Of a DNA stretch of 64,000 nt, positions 44,181 through 53,553 are shown piece by piece; position 1 is the first letter of the stretch; each line of letters begins with the position of its first letter. Source of the DNA: Mycobacterium sp. PSTR-4-N (lineage in GTDB: Bacteria; Actinomycetota; Actinomycetes; Mycobacteriales; Mycobacteriaceae); assembly GCF_022348085.1 (NCBI RefSeq), contig NZ_JAKRFN010000013.1, positions 84,378-148,377 on the forward strand, written 5' to 3'. Below the pieces are notes generated by a model. The model had not been told where the DNA came from and ran no database searches. It saw nothing but the letters and a program-made list of their open reading frames with translations. Made by a program: the position numbers and the translations under genes.

Positions 44181-44254
44181 TAGGGCGGGCGGGGCTCGAA
44201 CCCGCGACCAATGGATTATGAGTCCACGGCTCTAACCGACTGAGCTACCGCCCC
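44181..44254 (-). tRNA. tRNA with CAT anticodon (tRNA-Ile2 or elongator Met)
   Basis: A 74-nt cloverleaf. The acceptor stem pairs GGGGCGG with CCGCCCT (one G:U at the end). The anticodon loop is CTCATAA (anticodon CAT) and the T arm is GCGGG-TTCGAGC-CCCGC. The variable region TTGGTCGC resembles the lysidine-modified tRNA-Ile2 more than elongator Met, but the two share this anticodon and cannot be separated surely by eye. No CCA is encoded. The gene is intact and unoccupied by any element. Confidence 0.9.
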
Positions 44255-44285
44255 TCGCGCGGCCACCATGGTCGCACACGCGCGC

Positions 44286-45128
44286 TCACGCGAAGACGGT
44301 CTGCCCCGTCTCGTCGACCTCGTAGCGTTCGGTGCCCTCGGTGACCCGCGGCGCATCGGCGCCCAGCGCCACGGCGATCTTGTTGGCCGCGTTGCGCATC
44401 ACGTCCAGGGTCAGCTCGAACGCCTGCTCCTCCGAGAAATGCTTGTGGACGCCCGCCACGATGCGCTCGTCGATCCCCGAGGGCGTCCATATCAGCGCAT
44501 CGACATAGCGCAGGGCCGCTTTGTGCGCGTCGGACAGGTCGGCCGCGGCCTCGAAGTCCTCGATCTGCCGGTACAGGCCTTCGGACCCACCCTCGTCGAG
44601 CGCATGAGTTTCCCGCAGCGATCGGCACAGCCGGCAGTTGTGCGCGGCCGCGCCGCGCAGCCGCACCACCTCCGTGGTCACCGCGTCGAGGTCGCGCAGC
44701 CGCGCGACCGCCGGGACGAACCCGCCCAGCAGTGCGTCCACCGGATCGCCGTCGGGATTCCACGCCACCTCGGATACGACCCCCGGCGCACCGAGTCCGA
44801 GCGCGTCGCATCCGGCCCACACGCGGGGCACGAAGTCGGCGATGAACACCGAGACAACGAAGCGAAATGCCCTGTCTCCGTATGCATTCACGAAGCACTG
44901 TCGCTGGTTGTCGCCGACTCCGGTGACGTCGGTGCTGAACTGTTCGGCGAACGCGGCCAGCACCGCCTCCTCCTCGGAGTGCCCGTCGACCAGGTCCACC
45001 GGGACGGGCAACGGTGACAGCGACAACGCCCGCCCGCACGTCAGCCGGATCACGGTGTCGGCGCGGCTGTCCCCCGAGGACAGCGCGACGAGCTCGGCCA
45101 GCCGTTCGGGCAGCGCGCGGTCGCTCAC
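44286..45128 (-). CDS. Carboxymuconolactone decarboxylase / AhpD-like protein
   Basis: A 280-aa all-helical protein. The redox CxxC of AhpD-like enzymes is in NCRLCRSL near residues 163-170, with a following conserved His (ETHALDEG). The C-terminal repeat DVMRNAANKIAVALG fits the family. It corresponds to Rv2313c by position. A peroxidase or disulfide reductase role is plausible. It lies 10 bp downstream of tldE on the same strand. Confidence 0.78.
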   Translation of the reverse strand: MSDRALPERLAELVALSSGDSRADTVIRLTCGRALSLSPLPVPVDLVDGHSEEEAVLAAFAEQFSTDVTGVGDNQRQCFVNAYGDRAFRFVVSVFIADFVPRVWAGCDALGLGAPGVVSEVAWNPDGDPVDALLGGFVPAVARLRDLDAVTTEVVRLRGAAAHNCRLCRSLRETHALDEGGSEGLYRQIEDFEAAADLSDAHKAALRYVDALIWTPSGIDERIVAGVHKHFSEEQAFELTLDVMRNAANKIAVALGADAPRVTEGTERYEVDETGQTVFA

Positions 45129-45138
45129 CCCGGTGAGC

Positions 45139-46512
45139 TTATTGCGCCTGACTGACCGACGACATGTGAAAGTCCGGAATTCGCAGCGACGGCATCTGCG
45201 CCCGGGTGGCCCAGTCGCCCCATTCGCGCGGCAACGTCACCTCGCTGACGCCGGCCTCGGTGGCCCGGCGCAGCAGATCCAACGGGCTCTCGTTGAACCT
45301 GAAGTTGTTCACCGCGGCGGTGACCTCGCCGTCCTCGACCAGATACACCCCGTCCCGGGTCAGGCCGGTCAGCAGCAGCACCGACGGGTCGACCGCGCGG
45401 ATGTACCAGAGCGTGGTCAGCAGCAGCCCACGCTCGGTGGCCGCGATCATCTGAGCCAGGGAGTCCCCACCGCCGGTCATCAGCAGATTGTCGGCTCCCA
45501 CCGCGACGGGCGCATCGAACTCCGCCGCCGCGGCGCGGGGATAGGCCAGCGCGTTGATCACTCCGTCGCGCAGCCAGTCGACCCGGTCGATCGCCATGCC
45601 GTTGTCGAACACCGAGACCCGGTCCGACGACGTCGCGGCCACCACGTACGGCGCACACTCCAGACCCGACGCGTGCGGATCCGAGAACAGCGTCAGCGGG
45701 AGATCGGTCAGCCTCTCCCCCACGCGTGTCCCGCCGCCCGGGGCCGACAACGCCGAGCGGCCCTCCTGTGCGCCCCGACCGCCCATCGTCCACGTCAGGT
45801 AGATCATCAGATCCGCCACGGTCGACGGGGGCAACAGGGTCTCGTAGTGACCCGCGGGCAGATCGACGGTGCGCTGCGCCCACGACAACCTGGTGTCGAG
45901 TTCGGCCAGCAGCGCGTCGGTCGACACGTCCGCGAAGTCGGGGGTGCCGACCCCGGCCCATGCACTAGCGCCGTCGCGCTTGGCGTTGATCTCCACCGAG
46001 CCGGTGGGCTGGGTGAAGCGCCGGCGCACACCACCGGAGGTGGCCACGAAGGTCGTCTCGACGACGTGGCGGGCATACCCGAACAGCGTGTCGCGGCCGC
46101 GGAATCCGCGGGCCAGGTCGCGCGCGACGCCGGCGAAGACGTCGGCGCCCGTGTCCGGGAGCGGGGCATCCCAGTCGGCCGGCACGTCGGTGCCGGGCAA
46201 CGCGGCGGCGTTGTCCCGCGCGGCGGGCGCCGCCGCGGCCGCCCGCTGCGACGACGCGACGAGCCCGGCGATCACCGACGGATCGACGGCGCTCGAGCGC
46301 ACGGAGCCCACATGGGCGTGTTCGCCGCGGCGCACGATGGAGATCACCGTGGTGGTGCGGGCGGTGGATTCGCCGTTGGTGGTCATGGTGTTGTTGGCCC
46401 ACCGCAGCGACGCGTCGACGCGGTCGGTGACCACGACGGTGGTCTCGTCAGCTCCGCCGAGGCGGGTCGCCTCGGCCAGCGCGGTCTCGACCACCTGCTG
46501 CGCGCTGATCAT
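45139..46512 (-). CDS. TldE/PmbA-family metalloprotease subunit
   Basis: A 457-aa protein (the longer open frame is not used). It is the non-catalytic partner in TldD/TldE heterodimers, and no HExxxH motif is present, as expected. The C-terminal YLVEDGEVTAAVNNFRFNESP matches the family. The ATG at 46512 overlaps the tldD stop (ATGA). It corresponds to Rv2314c by position. In other bacteria the pair trims peptides such as microcin precursors; the mycobacterial substrate is unknown. Confidence 0.9.
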   Translation of the reverse strand: MISAQQVVETALAEATRLGGADETTVVVTDRVDASLRWANNTMTTNGESTARTTTVISIVRRGEHAHVGSVRSSAVDPSVIAGLVASSQRAAAAAPAARDNAAALPGTDVPADWDAPLPDTGADVFAGVARDLARGFRGRDTLFGYARHVVETTFVATSGGVRRRFTQPTGSVEINAKRDGASAWAGVGTPDFADVSTDALLAELDTRLSWAQRTVDLPAGHYETLLPPSTVADLMIYLTWTMGGRGAQEGRSALSAPGGGTRVGERLTDLPLTLFSDPHASGLECAPYVVAATSSDRVSVFDNGMAIDRVDWLRDGVINALAYPRAAAAEFDAPVAVGADNLLMTGGGDSLAQMIAATERGLLLTTLWYIRAVDPSVLLLTGLTRDGVYLVEDGEVTAAVNNFRFNESPLDLLRRATEAGVSEVTLPREWGDWATRAQMPSLRIPDFHMSSVSQAQ

Positions 46513-48035
46513 CGCGTGCCCTCGTCGCGGGTGTTGAGCACGTTGATGCCTCGAAACAGGGCCGACGGGCAGCCGTGGCTGACGGCCGCCACCTGACCGG
46601 GTTGGGCCTTGCCGCAGTTGAACGCACCCCCGAGGCGCCACGTCGACTGTCCGCCAACCGCTTCCATGGCACCCCAGAAGTCGGTGGTGGTCGCCTGGTA
46701 GGCGACGTCGCGGACCTGTCCGTCGAGTGCTCCGTCGCGAATTCGGAAGAAGCGCTGACCGGTGAACTGGAAGTTGTAGCGCTGCATGTCGATCGACCAG
46801 CTCTTGTCACCGACGATGTAGATGCCGTCCTCCACCCGCGCGATCAGCTCATCGGTGCTGACATCCTCGGCGGCCGGCTGTAGCGACACGTTGGCCATCC
46901 GCTGGATCGGCACGTGATGGGCCGAGTCGGCGTAGCTGCAACCGTTGGAGCGGCCCACACCGAGCCGGGGAGCGAACACCCGGTCGAGCTGATACCCCAC
47001 GAAGAGACCGTCGCGCACCAGATCCCACTTCTGCGCGCGCACCCCCTCGTCGTCGAAACCGACCGTCGCCAAACCGTATTCGGCGGTCCGGTCGGCGGTC
47101 ACGTTCATCACCGGCGAACCGTAGATCATCCGGCCCAGCTTGTCGGGTGTCGCGAACGAGGTGCCGGCATAGGCCGCCTCGTAGCCGATGGCGCGATCGT
47201 ATTCGGTGGCGTGCCCGATCGATTCGTGAATGGTCAGCCACAGGTTGGTCGGATCGATCACCAGGTCGGTGGGTCCCGCCACGACGCTGGGGGCCTTCAC
47301 CTTCTCGGCCAGCAGCGCGGGCAGCGCGGCGAGCTCGTCGGTCCAGTTCCAGATGTCGTCGCCGGCAACGGCTTCCCACCCGCGCGCGGTCGGCGGCGCC
47401 AGCGTGGACATGGTCTCGAACGTGCCGGCCGCGGTGTCGACGGCGACGGCCTCGACGGTGGGCAGGATGCGCACCCGCTGCTGGGTGATCGACGAGCCGA
47501 AGGTGTCGGCGTAGAACGTCTGCTCCTTGGCCGCGTGCAGCCAGGCCGACGCGTGGTCCACGCCGTCGGAGGCGAGCAGCCGGCCCGCGTAGTCGCCGAG
47601 CACGGCGATCTTGTCCTCGGCGGGTACCTCGAACGGGTCGACGAGATAGTTCGACACCCACGTCATGTCGCGGTACACGGGTTCGGGGGCGAGTTCGATG
47701 CGTTCGGCGTTGAGCGGGGCAAGTGTCGTCGCGACGCGCACAGCCCGGCGGGCGGTGGCCGCGGCCGCCTCCGGGCTCAGCTCGGCGTGCGAGGCGAAAC
47801 CCCACGCTCCGTCGACGATCACCCGGACCGCCAGACCGATCTCGCTGTTCACCACCGCGGTTTCCACGTCGTGGTCACGCAACGCGATGGTCTCGGTGGT
47901 GATCGCGTGGATGCGTAGATCGGCGTAGCTGGCTCCGGCCTGTGCTGCCGCGGCCAGTGCCGCGTCGGCCAGTGCCTGCCGGGGCAGCGCCAGGAAATCG
48001 GCGTCGATGGTGTGGGGCGCACTCACGCCCATCAC
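46509..48035 (-). CDS. tldD: TldD-family metalloprotease catalytic subunit
   Basis: A 508-aa protein. The zinc motif HESIGHATE (HExxxH) is at about residue 265, and DNEGVRAQKW-like FDDEGVRAQKWDLVRDG follows at about 335-350. The C-terminus carries the family IVGDKSWSIDMQRYNFQFTGQ segment. It corresponds to Rv2315c by position. It forms an operon with tldE and with the AhpD-like gene. No obvious RiPP precursor gene is next to it. Confidence 0.9.
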   Translation of the reverse strand: MMGVSAPHTIDADFLALPRQALADAALAAAAQAGASYADLRIHAITTETIALRDHDVETAVVNSEIGLAVRVIVDGAWGFASHAELSPEAAAATARRAVRVATTLAPLNAERIELAPEPVYRDMTWVSNYLVDPFEVPAEDKIAVLGDYAGRLLASDGVDHASAWLHAAKEQTFYADTFGSSITQQRVRILPTVEAVAVDTAAGTFETMSTLAPPTARGWEAVAGDDIWNWTDELAALPALLAEKVKAPSVVAGPTDLVIDPTNLWLTIHESIGHATEYDRAIGYEAAYAGTSFATPDKLGRMIYGSPVMNVTADRTAEYGLATVGFDDEGVRAQKWDLVRDGLFVGYQLDRVFAPRLGVGRSNGCSYADSAHHVPIQRMANVSLQPAAEDVSTDELIARVEDGIYIVGDKSWSIDMQRYNFQFTGQRFFRIRDGALDGQVRDVAYQATTTDFWGAMEAVGGQSTWRLGGAFNCGKAQPGQVAAVSHGCPSALFRGINVLNTRDEGTR

Positions 48036-48044
48036 CGTAGTGGG

Positions 48045-48881
48045 TCAGTTGCGGGCGCTACTGGTGGGAAGCACCGTCAGCTCGAGCGCGAGGGCGGCGC
48101 CGCACACCACGGCGACGATCGCGAAGGCCACCCAGTCGCGGCGGGCCGGGCGCGACGGCGCGGCCGAAATCTGTCCTGCGCCACCGCGTGCGGTGATCGC
48201 GTCGCCCATCTCGTCCGCGCGTCGCAGCGCCACGGTGATCGCGGCGGCCAGCAGATCGATCAGTTCCGAGGCCCACCGCTTGCCGCGGCCGCGCCGGTGG
48301 GCGTCGACATCCGGCGGACGCAGCCGCCGAGCGGCGTAGAGCACGCTGAATTCGTCGATCAGCATCGGAAACGCCCTCAGCGACAACGCCAGTGCCACCG
48401 CCCAGTCGTCGACCGGGACCCGAAGCGGCCGCAGCGGACGTCCGAGAGCGGCGACGGCAGGGGCGATCTCGGCGACGTTGGTGGTCCACGAGACCATCGC
48501 CCCGAGGCCGAGCAGCACGATCGACAGCGCGGTGATGCGCAGGAAGTTCAGCAGGCCACCAAACCCGATCTCCATCGATCCGACGGACAGCACCGGGCTG
48601 CCACCGGCGAACGTGGCGGTCAGGCCGCCCAGTGCGACAAGAAACCACAGCCACCTCGGAATCGAGGGCAGCACGCCGCGCGGGATGCGGGCGAGCCGGG
48701 CCGACACCGCGATCAGCACCGCCACCGCGGCGATGGGCAACCATCCCGGATAGAAGGTGAGGAGAACGCCGATGGCGGCGACGATGATCAGCTTGGCCCC
48801 CGCCCACAGCTCGTGGATCACGGTGCGCCCCGGCACCGGCCGCAGCAGCACGACCTGACGACGCGGGCGGGCGCCACTCAT
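48045..48881 (-). CDS. ECF transporter T component (EcfT/CbiQ-like)
   Basis: A 278-aa membrane protein with five or six helices. The EcfT couplers are visible: ARRLRPPD near residue 195 and a second A-R-G-like ITARGGAG near 238, which contact the ATPases. The ATG at 48881 overlaps the stop of the ATPase gene (ATGA). It corresponds to Rv2325c by position. Together with the next gene it forms a full ECF vitamin/metal importer; the substrate is not known. Confidence 0.88.
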   Translation of the reverse strand: MSGARPRRQVVLLRPVPGRTVIHELWAGAKLIIVAAIGVLLTFYPGWLPIAAVAVLIAVSARLARIPRGVLPSIPRWLWFLVALGGLTATFAGGSPVLSVGSMEIGFGGLLNFLRITALSIVLLGLGAMVSWTTNVAEIAPAVAALGRPLRPLRVPVDDWAVALALSLRAFPMLIDEFSVLYAARRLRPPDVDAHRRGRGKRWASELIDLLAAAITVALRRADEMGDAITARGGAGQISAAPSRPARRDWVAFAIVAVVCGAALALELTVLPTSSARN

Positions 48882-50947
48882 GTCACACCCCCGGCCGTGG
48901 TGGGCGCGGTTGCCAGTTCCCCGTCGCGCAGGTGCAGGGTCCGCGGGCACAGACCCTCCAGGCCCGCGAAGTCGTGGGAGATGACGACGACCGTCAACCG
49001 CCGACGGCGGCGCAGCTCCTCGAGCAGACGCACCAGTCCCTGGGCGGACGCCGCATCCAGGCCGGCCAGCGGTTCGTCGAGGATCAGCGCGCGCGGGGAG
49101 CGGGCCAGTAGCCCGGCGAGCACGACGCGCCGCATCTGGCCGCCGCTGAGCTGGTCGATGCGTCGCGCTGCCAGAGTCGGATCCAGACCCACCGTGTTGA
49201 GGGCGTCGGTGACCTTCTGCTGGTCGTATTTGGAGAACCCGGCCAGCGAGGCGATCTCCAGCGCGACATGGCTGCGCATCAGCTGCAGCCGGGCCGCCTG
49301 GAACGATATCGCCACGGCACCGACCTGTTCGGACACGGGCGTGCCGTCGAGCAGGCACGCGCCGCGGCTCGGCACGGTCAGCCCCGCCATGATCCAGGCC
49401 AGCGTGGACTTGCCGGAGCCGTTGAGCCCGTGGATCAACACGCCGTCGCCCTCGTGCACCGAGAAGTCGATGCCGGTCAACGCGGTCTTGGCCCAGGGCG
49501 TGCCGTCACCGTAGATGTGGCCGACGTCGCGCAGCTCGAGCACCGGCGGGCCGGCTCGATGATCGGCGTCGGCGGCGGGGTCGGGGCGGGGCGCGTGCAC
49601 CTCCGCGGTCTCGACCATCTCCGGTCCGCTCACGTTGTCGGCGTTGGCACCGTTGCCCGACAGCGCCACCGTGCGATCGGCGGCTTCGGCCTCGTCGTTG
49701 TAGTGCGTGATGTGCACCAGTGCGGTGCGGTGGGCCCGGGTCAGCCCCGACAACACGGACATCAGGCCGTCGCGGCCCTGTTGATCCACCATGCTGGTCA
49801 CTTCGTCGGCGATCAGCAGCGCCGGCTCACGGGCGAGCGCGGCCGCCACGGCCAGGCGCTGGAGTTCACCGCCGGACAGGCCACCGGTGTCCCGTTCGCC
49901 GAATCCGTCGAGACCCACCTCGCCGAGCAGGCGGTCCACGTCGGGGCTGGTGCCCGGCGGCAGACCCCAGACCACGTCGTCGGCGACGCGGGTGCCGAGC
50001 ACCTGACTCTCGGGGTGCTGCATCACCACAGCGGTGCCACCGCTCTTGCCGAGCCCGACGCTGCCCGGCCGCTCGATGGTGCCCGCAAGGGGTTCGCGGC
50101 CGGAGAGCACCAGCATCAGCGTCGTCTTACCCGACCCGTTGGCCCCGGTGACCGCCACGTGCTCGCCCGGTTCGACGGCCATGGACACCGGCCCCAGCGC
50201 GTCACGTTGCGTGCCCGGGTAGCGGAAGCGGACGTCGCGCAGCTGCAGCGGCACCGGACCGACCGGGCCGTTGTCGGCGGGGGTCTCGAGCTTGTGAACG
50301 TCGGGCACGCCCATCAACCGCGCCATCACCCGGGACAGCGCCCACCAGCCGACCAGGCTCACCCAGGTGATCGAGAACACGCCCACGACGAAGAAGATCA
50401 GCGGCCAGTAGTGCAGTGCGGTCGCGAAATCCCGCTCGAGGCGCCCCGCGGCCTCCTCGAGTTGGGGTATCCGGCGCATGATCGCGGCCACCCCGGTGAT
50501 GTTCGCGGTGACGGAATCGAAGATGAGGGTGCGCAGGCGGCTCAGCAGCGCCAGGGCCCCCACGATGAAGACCCCGAAGATCGCGCCGGCGACCAGCGCG
50601 GAGGCCACCACCGTGGGGGTGCCGCGACCGCGCCGTTTGACGATCCCGGTCAACCCGCCGATGTAGGCGCAGTTCACCACGGTCATGAGCCCGCCCATCC
50701 CGGCGATCAGGAAGGCCACCAGGCCACCGGCCACCGTCGCGGTCAGCACGACCCGCAGCCGGTAGCGATAGGCGAGCAGCCCCATCGGCACCGTGCCGAG
50801 CAGCGAGAGGCCTGCGGCGAAGGGAACGACCACCGCGATGATGGCGATGGCCGCGCACAGCGCCGCCATCACCGCGGCCTGCGCCAGCTCGACCGGTTTC
50901 AGCGAGCCCGACCGTCGCGGCGTGCGCTGCGATGCGGCCGAAGTCAT
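48878..50947 (-). CDS. ECF transporter: fused membrane (S-like) and two ATPase domains
   Basis: A 689-aa protein. Residues about 15-220 are a DUF2232-like membrane domain with six helices, probably the substrate-binding S component. ATPase 1 (about 235-435) has GANGSGKT, LSGGELQRL and LLIADEVTSMVD, where Val replaces Pro and Met replaces the usual Gly/Ala-Leu. ATPase 2 (about 465-675) has GLNGSGKS, LSGGQMRRV and LILDEPLAGLD. The S-A-A' fusion is unusual compared with most ECF systems. It corresponds to Rv2326c by position. Expression is probably controlled by the divergent MarR. Confidence 0.9.
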   Translation of the reverse strand: MTSAASQRTPRRSGSLKPVELAQAAVMAALCAAIAIIAVVVPFAAGLSLLGTVPMGLLAYRYRLRVVLTATVAGGLVAFLIAGMGGLMTVVNCAYIGGLTGIVKRRGRGTPTVVASALVAGAIFGVFIVGALALLSRLRTLIFDSVTANITGVAAIMRRIPQLEEAAGRLERDFATALHYWPLIFFVVGVFSITWVSLVGWWALSRVMARLMGVPDVHKLETPADNGPVGPVPLQLRDVRFRYPGTQRDALGPVSMAVEPGEHVAVTGANGSGKTTLMLVLSGREPLAGTIERPGSVGLGKSGGTAVVMQHPESQVLGTRVADDVVWGLPPGTSPDVDRLLGEVGLDGFGERDTGGLSGGELQRLAVAAALAREPALLIADEVTSMVDQQGRDGLMSVLSGLTRAHRTALVHITHYNDEAEAADRTVALSGNGANADNVSGPEMVETAEVHAPRPDPAADADHRAGPPVLELRDVGHIYGDGTPWAKTALTGIDFSVHEGDGVLIHGLNGSGKSTLAWIMAGLTVPSRGACLLDGTPVSEQVGAVAISFQAARLQLMRSHVALEIASLAGFSKYDQQKVTDALNTVGLDPTLAARRIDQLSGGQMRRVVLAGLLARSPRALILDEPLAGLDAASAQGLVRLLEELRRRRRLTVVVISHDFAGLEGLCPRTLHLRDGELATAPTTAGGVT

Positions 50948-50980
50948 TGCACGATTCTGCCAGTCGGACCCCCGAGGTGG

Positions 50981-51003
50981 ATTGCATAGGGATTCTATGC
51001 AAT
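50981..51003. promoter_or_regulatory. MarR operator candidate: 9-bp inverted repeat
   Basis: ATTGCATAG, a 5-nt spacer and CTATGCAAT form a perfect inverted repeat in the 57-bp gap between the ECF gene (start 50947) and the MarR gene (start 51005). It ends 1 nt before the MarR ATG. It should control both directions. Binding is inferred from symmetry and position. Confidence 0.65.
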
Positions 51004-51004
51004 T

Positions 51005-51451
51005 ATGGACGGCATGTCCTCCACACTCGGTTCCGACCTGCTTTCGGTGGTGGCACGGCTCAACCGCATGGCCAACCAGCGGGTTCGCATCCCACTCCCG
51101 TTCGCCCAGGCCCGCCTGCTGTCCACGATCGACGACCGCGGTGAGGCGCGGATTTCCGATCTGGCCGCACTGGATCACTGCTCGCAGCCCACGATGACCA
51201 CACAGGTGCGCCGCCTCGAGGACGCCGGCCTGGTGACGAGAACCACAGACCCTCAGGACGCCCGGGCCGTCCTGATCCGGATCACCGAGCACGGCAAGAA
51301 CACCCTGCGTCAGGCGCGCGCCGATCGCGGCGCCGCCGTCGACCCCTATCTCGAACGGCTCAGCGAGGCCGACCGAGCCTGCCTCACCGAGGCCGTGCGC
51401 GTGATGCATCGCCTGATCGACGACGCCACGTCCGCCGCGGTGTCGCACTGA
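51005..51451 (+). CDS. MarR-family transcriptional regulator
   Basis: A 148-aa winged-helix regulator. The recognition region ARISDLAALDHCSQPTMTTQVRRLEDAGLV is at about residues 48-77 and the wing is TTDPQDARAVLIRIT at 80-94. It corresponds to Rv2327 by position. It lies 43 bp upstream of an MFS gene on the same strand and is divergent from the ECF genes, with a 9-bp inverted repeat at its own start. It likely represses both until a ligand binds. Confidence 0.9.
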   Translation: MDGMSSTLGSDLLSVVARLNRMANQRVRIPLPFAQARLLSTIDDRGEARISDLAALDHCSQPTMTTQVRRLEDAGLVTRTTDPQDARAVLIRITEHGKNTLRQARADRGAAVDPYLERLSEADRACLTEAVRVMHRLIDDATSAAVSH

Positions 51452-51494
51452 TCTCCCCACTGTCATCCCACTGATCGAAAGGAGTGGTTCGCCG

Positions 51495-52724
51495 GTGTCT
51501 GCCGACACACAGATGTGGCGCCAACCCAAGGCCGTCTGGGCCGTCGCCTTCGCGTCCGTCGTCGCGTTCATGGGGATCGGTCTCGTCGACCCGATCCTCA
51601 AGCCGATCGCCGACAACCTGAACGCCTCCCCATCGCAGGTCTCGCTGCTGTTCACCAGCTACATGGCCGTGATGGGCGTGGCAATGCTGATCACCGGCGT
51701 GGTGGCCAGCCGCATCGGACCCAAGCGCACGCTGCTGATCGGCCTGGTGATCATCATCGCCGGCGCCGGGCTGGCCGGACTCTCCGACACCGTGATGGGC
51801 ATCGTCGGCTGGCGGGCGCTCTGGGGGCTGGGCAACGCCCTGTTCATCGCGACGGCGCTGGCGACGATCGTCAGTTCGGCGCGCGGATCGGTCGCCCAGG
51901 CGATCATCCTCTACGAGGCCGCACTCGGCCTGGGCATCGCCGTCGGCCCGCTCGTCGGTGGTGTGCTCGGCGAGATCTCTTGGCGTGGGCCGTTTTTCGG
52001 AGTATCGGTCTTGATGGCCATCGCCCTGGTCGTGACCACGTTCCTGTTGCCCGCCACGCCACCCGCCACGCGGGCCACCACGCTGGCCGACCCGTTCCGG
52101 GCGCTCGCGCACCGCGGGCTGCTCGGCGTCGCGGTCACCGCGCTGCTGTACAACTTCGGCTTCTTCACGCTGCTGGCGTTCACGCCGTTCCCCCTCGACA
52201 TGGGCGCACAGGAGATCGGGCTGATCTTCTTCGGCTGGGGTCTGGCTCTGGCGTTCACGTCGGTCTTCGTCGCGCCGCGGCTCCAGCACCGCTTCGGCAC
52301 CGTGCGCACACTGGTGATCAACTTGGTGCTGATGACCGCCACGCTCGCCGCGATGGCGGTGTGGACCGATCACAAGCCGATCCTGGCAGCCTGCGTCGTC
52401 GTGGCGGGCCTGTGGATCGGCATCAACAACACGCTAATCACCGAGACCGTCATGAAGGCCGCACCCGTGGAACGCGGTGTCGCCTCGGCCGCCTACAGCT
52501 TCATGCGGTTTTCCGGCGCCGCCGTCGCGCCGTGGCTGGCCGGCGTACTCGGCGAGCAGGTCAGCGTCCACCTGCCGTTCTGGGTGGGCGCAGGCGCCGT
52601 GCTGCTGGCCGCGGCGGTGCTGACCGCCTCGCGTCGCCATCTCGCCCACATCGACGACGAGGAAACCGAGCTCGAGGAACTCACCGACGAGGCGCGCGCC
52701 GTCACCGTCGGCAACGAGAGCTGA
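51495..52724 (+). CDS. MFS transporter, MarR-linked
   Basis: A 409-aa 12-helix MFS protein (DHA-type). Motif A is recognisable as ASRIGPKRTLLIG near residues 71-83. The C-terminus is acidic (DDEETELEELTDE). The GTG at 51495 has AAAGGAG at 51478-51484. Its place after marR suggests drug or metabolite efflux under MarR control. It ends 4 bp before the stop of the convergent VIT gene. Confidence 0.87.
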   Translation: MSADTQMWRQPKAVWAVAFASVVAFMGIGLVDPILKPIADNLNASPSQVSLLFTSYMAVMGVAMLITGVVASRIGPKRTLLIGLVIIIAGAGLAGLSDTVMGIVGWRALWGLGNALFIATALATIVSSARGSVAQAIILYEAALGLGIAVGPLVGGVLGEISWRGPFFGVSVLMAIALVVTTFLLPATPPATRATTLADPFRALAHRGLLGVAVTALLYNFGFFTLLAFTPFPLDMGAQEIGLIFFGWGLALAFTSVFVAPRLQHRFGTVRTLVINLVLMTATLAAMAVWTDHKPILAACVVVAGLWIGINNTLITETVMKAAPVERGVASAAYSFMRFSGAAVAPWLAGVLGEQVSVHLPFWVGAGAVLLAAAVLTASRRHLAHIDDEETELEELTDEARAVTVGNES

Positions 52725-52728
52725 ACGC

Positions 52729-53460
52729 TCAGGTCGCGGCGACGCCGATGAGGTGGCCGACGAGGTAGGTCGCGCCGATCGCGACCGCGCCGAACGCCAG
52801 CTGCCGCGCCGAGCCGATGACCGGCGACCGACGGGTGATGCGGGCCGCCGCGGCGCCGGCCAGTATCAGCCCGAGGCCGCCGAAAGCCAGCCCGGCCCAG
52901 AGAGATTCGTACCCGAGCAGATACGGGATCAGCGGGATGATCGCGCCGATCGCGAACATCACGAACGAGGAGGCGGCCGCGAGCCACGGTGAGGGCTTGT
53001 CCTGCGGGTCGACTCCGAGCTCCTGGATCAGGTGGAAGTTGATCGCCTTGTGATCGTCTTGGTGGATCTCCTCCGACGCCTTGGCCGCGGTCTCGGCGGA
53101 CATCCCGAGCGAGACGAGCTTGGCCACCAGCTCGGCCTGCTCGGCCTCGGGTTGGCGCGCAAACGATTTCCGCTCCACGTGCACCTCGGAGTCGATCTGT
53201 TCGTTGGCCGTCGTGACCGAGGTGTACTCGCCGAGCGCCATCGAGAAGCTGCCTGCCAGCAGCCCCGCCACGCCGCTGATCACGACGGTGTGCGCCGAGG
53301 CGCTCGCGGCCACCCCGGCGATCAGCGCGGTGTTGCTGACCACGCCGTCCATCGCGCCGAACGTGGCGGCGCGCAGCCACCCTCCGGTCACATCGGCGTG
53401 CCGATGGTCCTCGACGTGAATTCCTGCTGCGTCCCCCGGCGGCTCGGTCATGGCGATCAT
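52729..53460 (-). CDS. VIT1/CCC1-family divalent metal transporter
   Basis: A 243-aa membrane protein. The N-terminal GWLRAATFGAMDGVVSNTALIAGVA is typical of the family, with helices at about 30-90 and three more at 145-240. The cytosolic loop (about 90-140) is rich in Glu and His and would bind Fe or Mn (EEIHQDDHKAINFHLIQEL). It should move Fe2+ or Mn2+ across the inner membrane. The start is at 53460 or three codons later. Confidence 0.88.
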   Translation of the reverse strand: MIAMTEPPGDAAGIHVEDHRHADVTGGWLRAATFGAMDGVVSNTALIAGVAASASAHTVVISGVAGLLAGSFSMALGEYTSVTTANEQIDSEVHVERKSFARQPEAEQAELVAKLVSLGMSAETAAKASEEIHQDDHKAINFHLIQELGVDPQDKPSPWLAAASSFVMFAIGAIIPLIPYLLGYESLWAGLAFGGLGLILAGAAAARITRRSPVIGSARQLAFGAVAIGATYLVGHLIGVAAT

Positions 53461-53541
53461 TCAACGCCGCGGCAGGGCGCCCCGGCAGAGCGGGTTCGGA
53501 CGGGTTTGTGACATCACAGTTTGCGCGGCGGTTTCGAGGGC

Positions 53542-53547
53542 TACCGT
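53542..53547 (+). promoter_or_regulatory. -10 element (TACCGT), leaderless
   Basis: TACCGT is 6 nt before the ATG at 53554 and supports that start over the one 33 nt upstream. Confidence 0.4.
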
Positions 53548-53553
53548 CGAGAT

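Noticed and set aside
44181..44254. The tRNA (CAT) as a phage attachment site.
   Set aside because: The gene is intact and flanked by host genes with conserved order; there is no integrase or partial copy near it.
45139..48035. A RiPP cluster around TldD/TldE.
   Set aside because: No precursor-like short gene, cyclodehydratase or radical-SAM gene is adjacent; the pair is in its usual conserved mycobacterial place.
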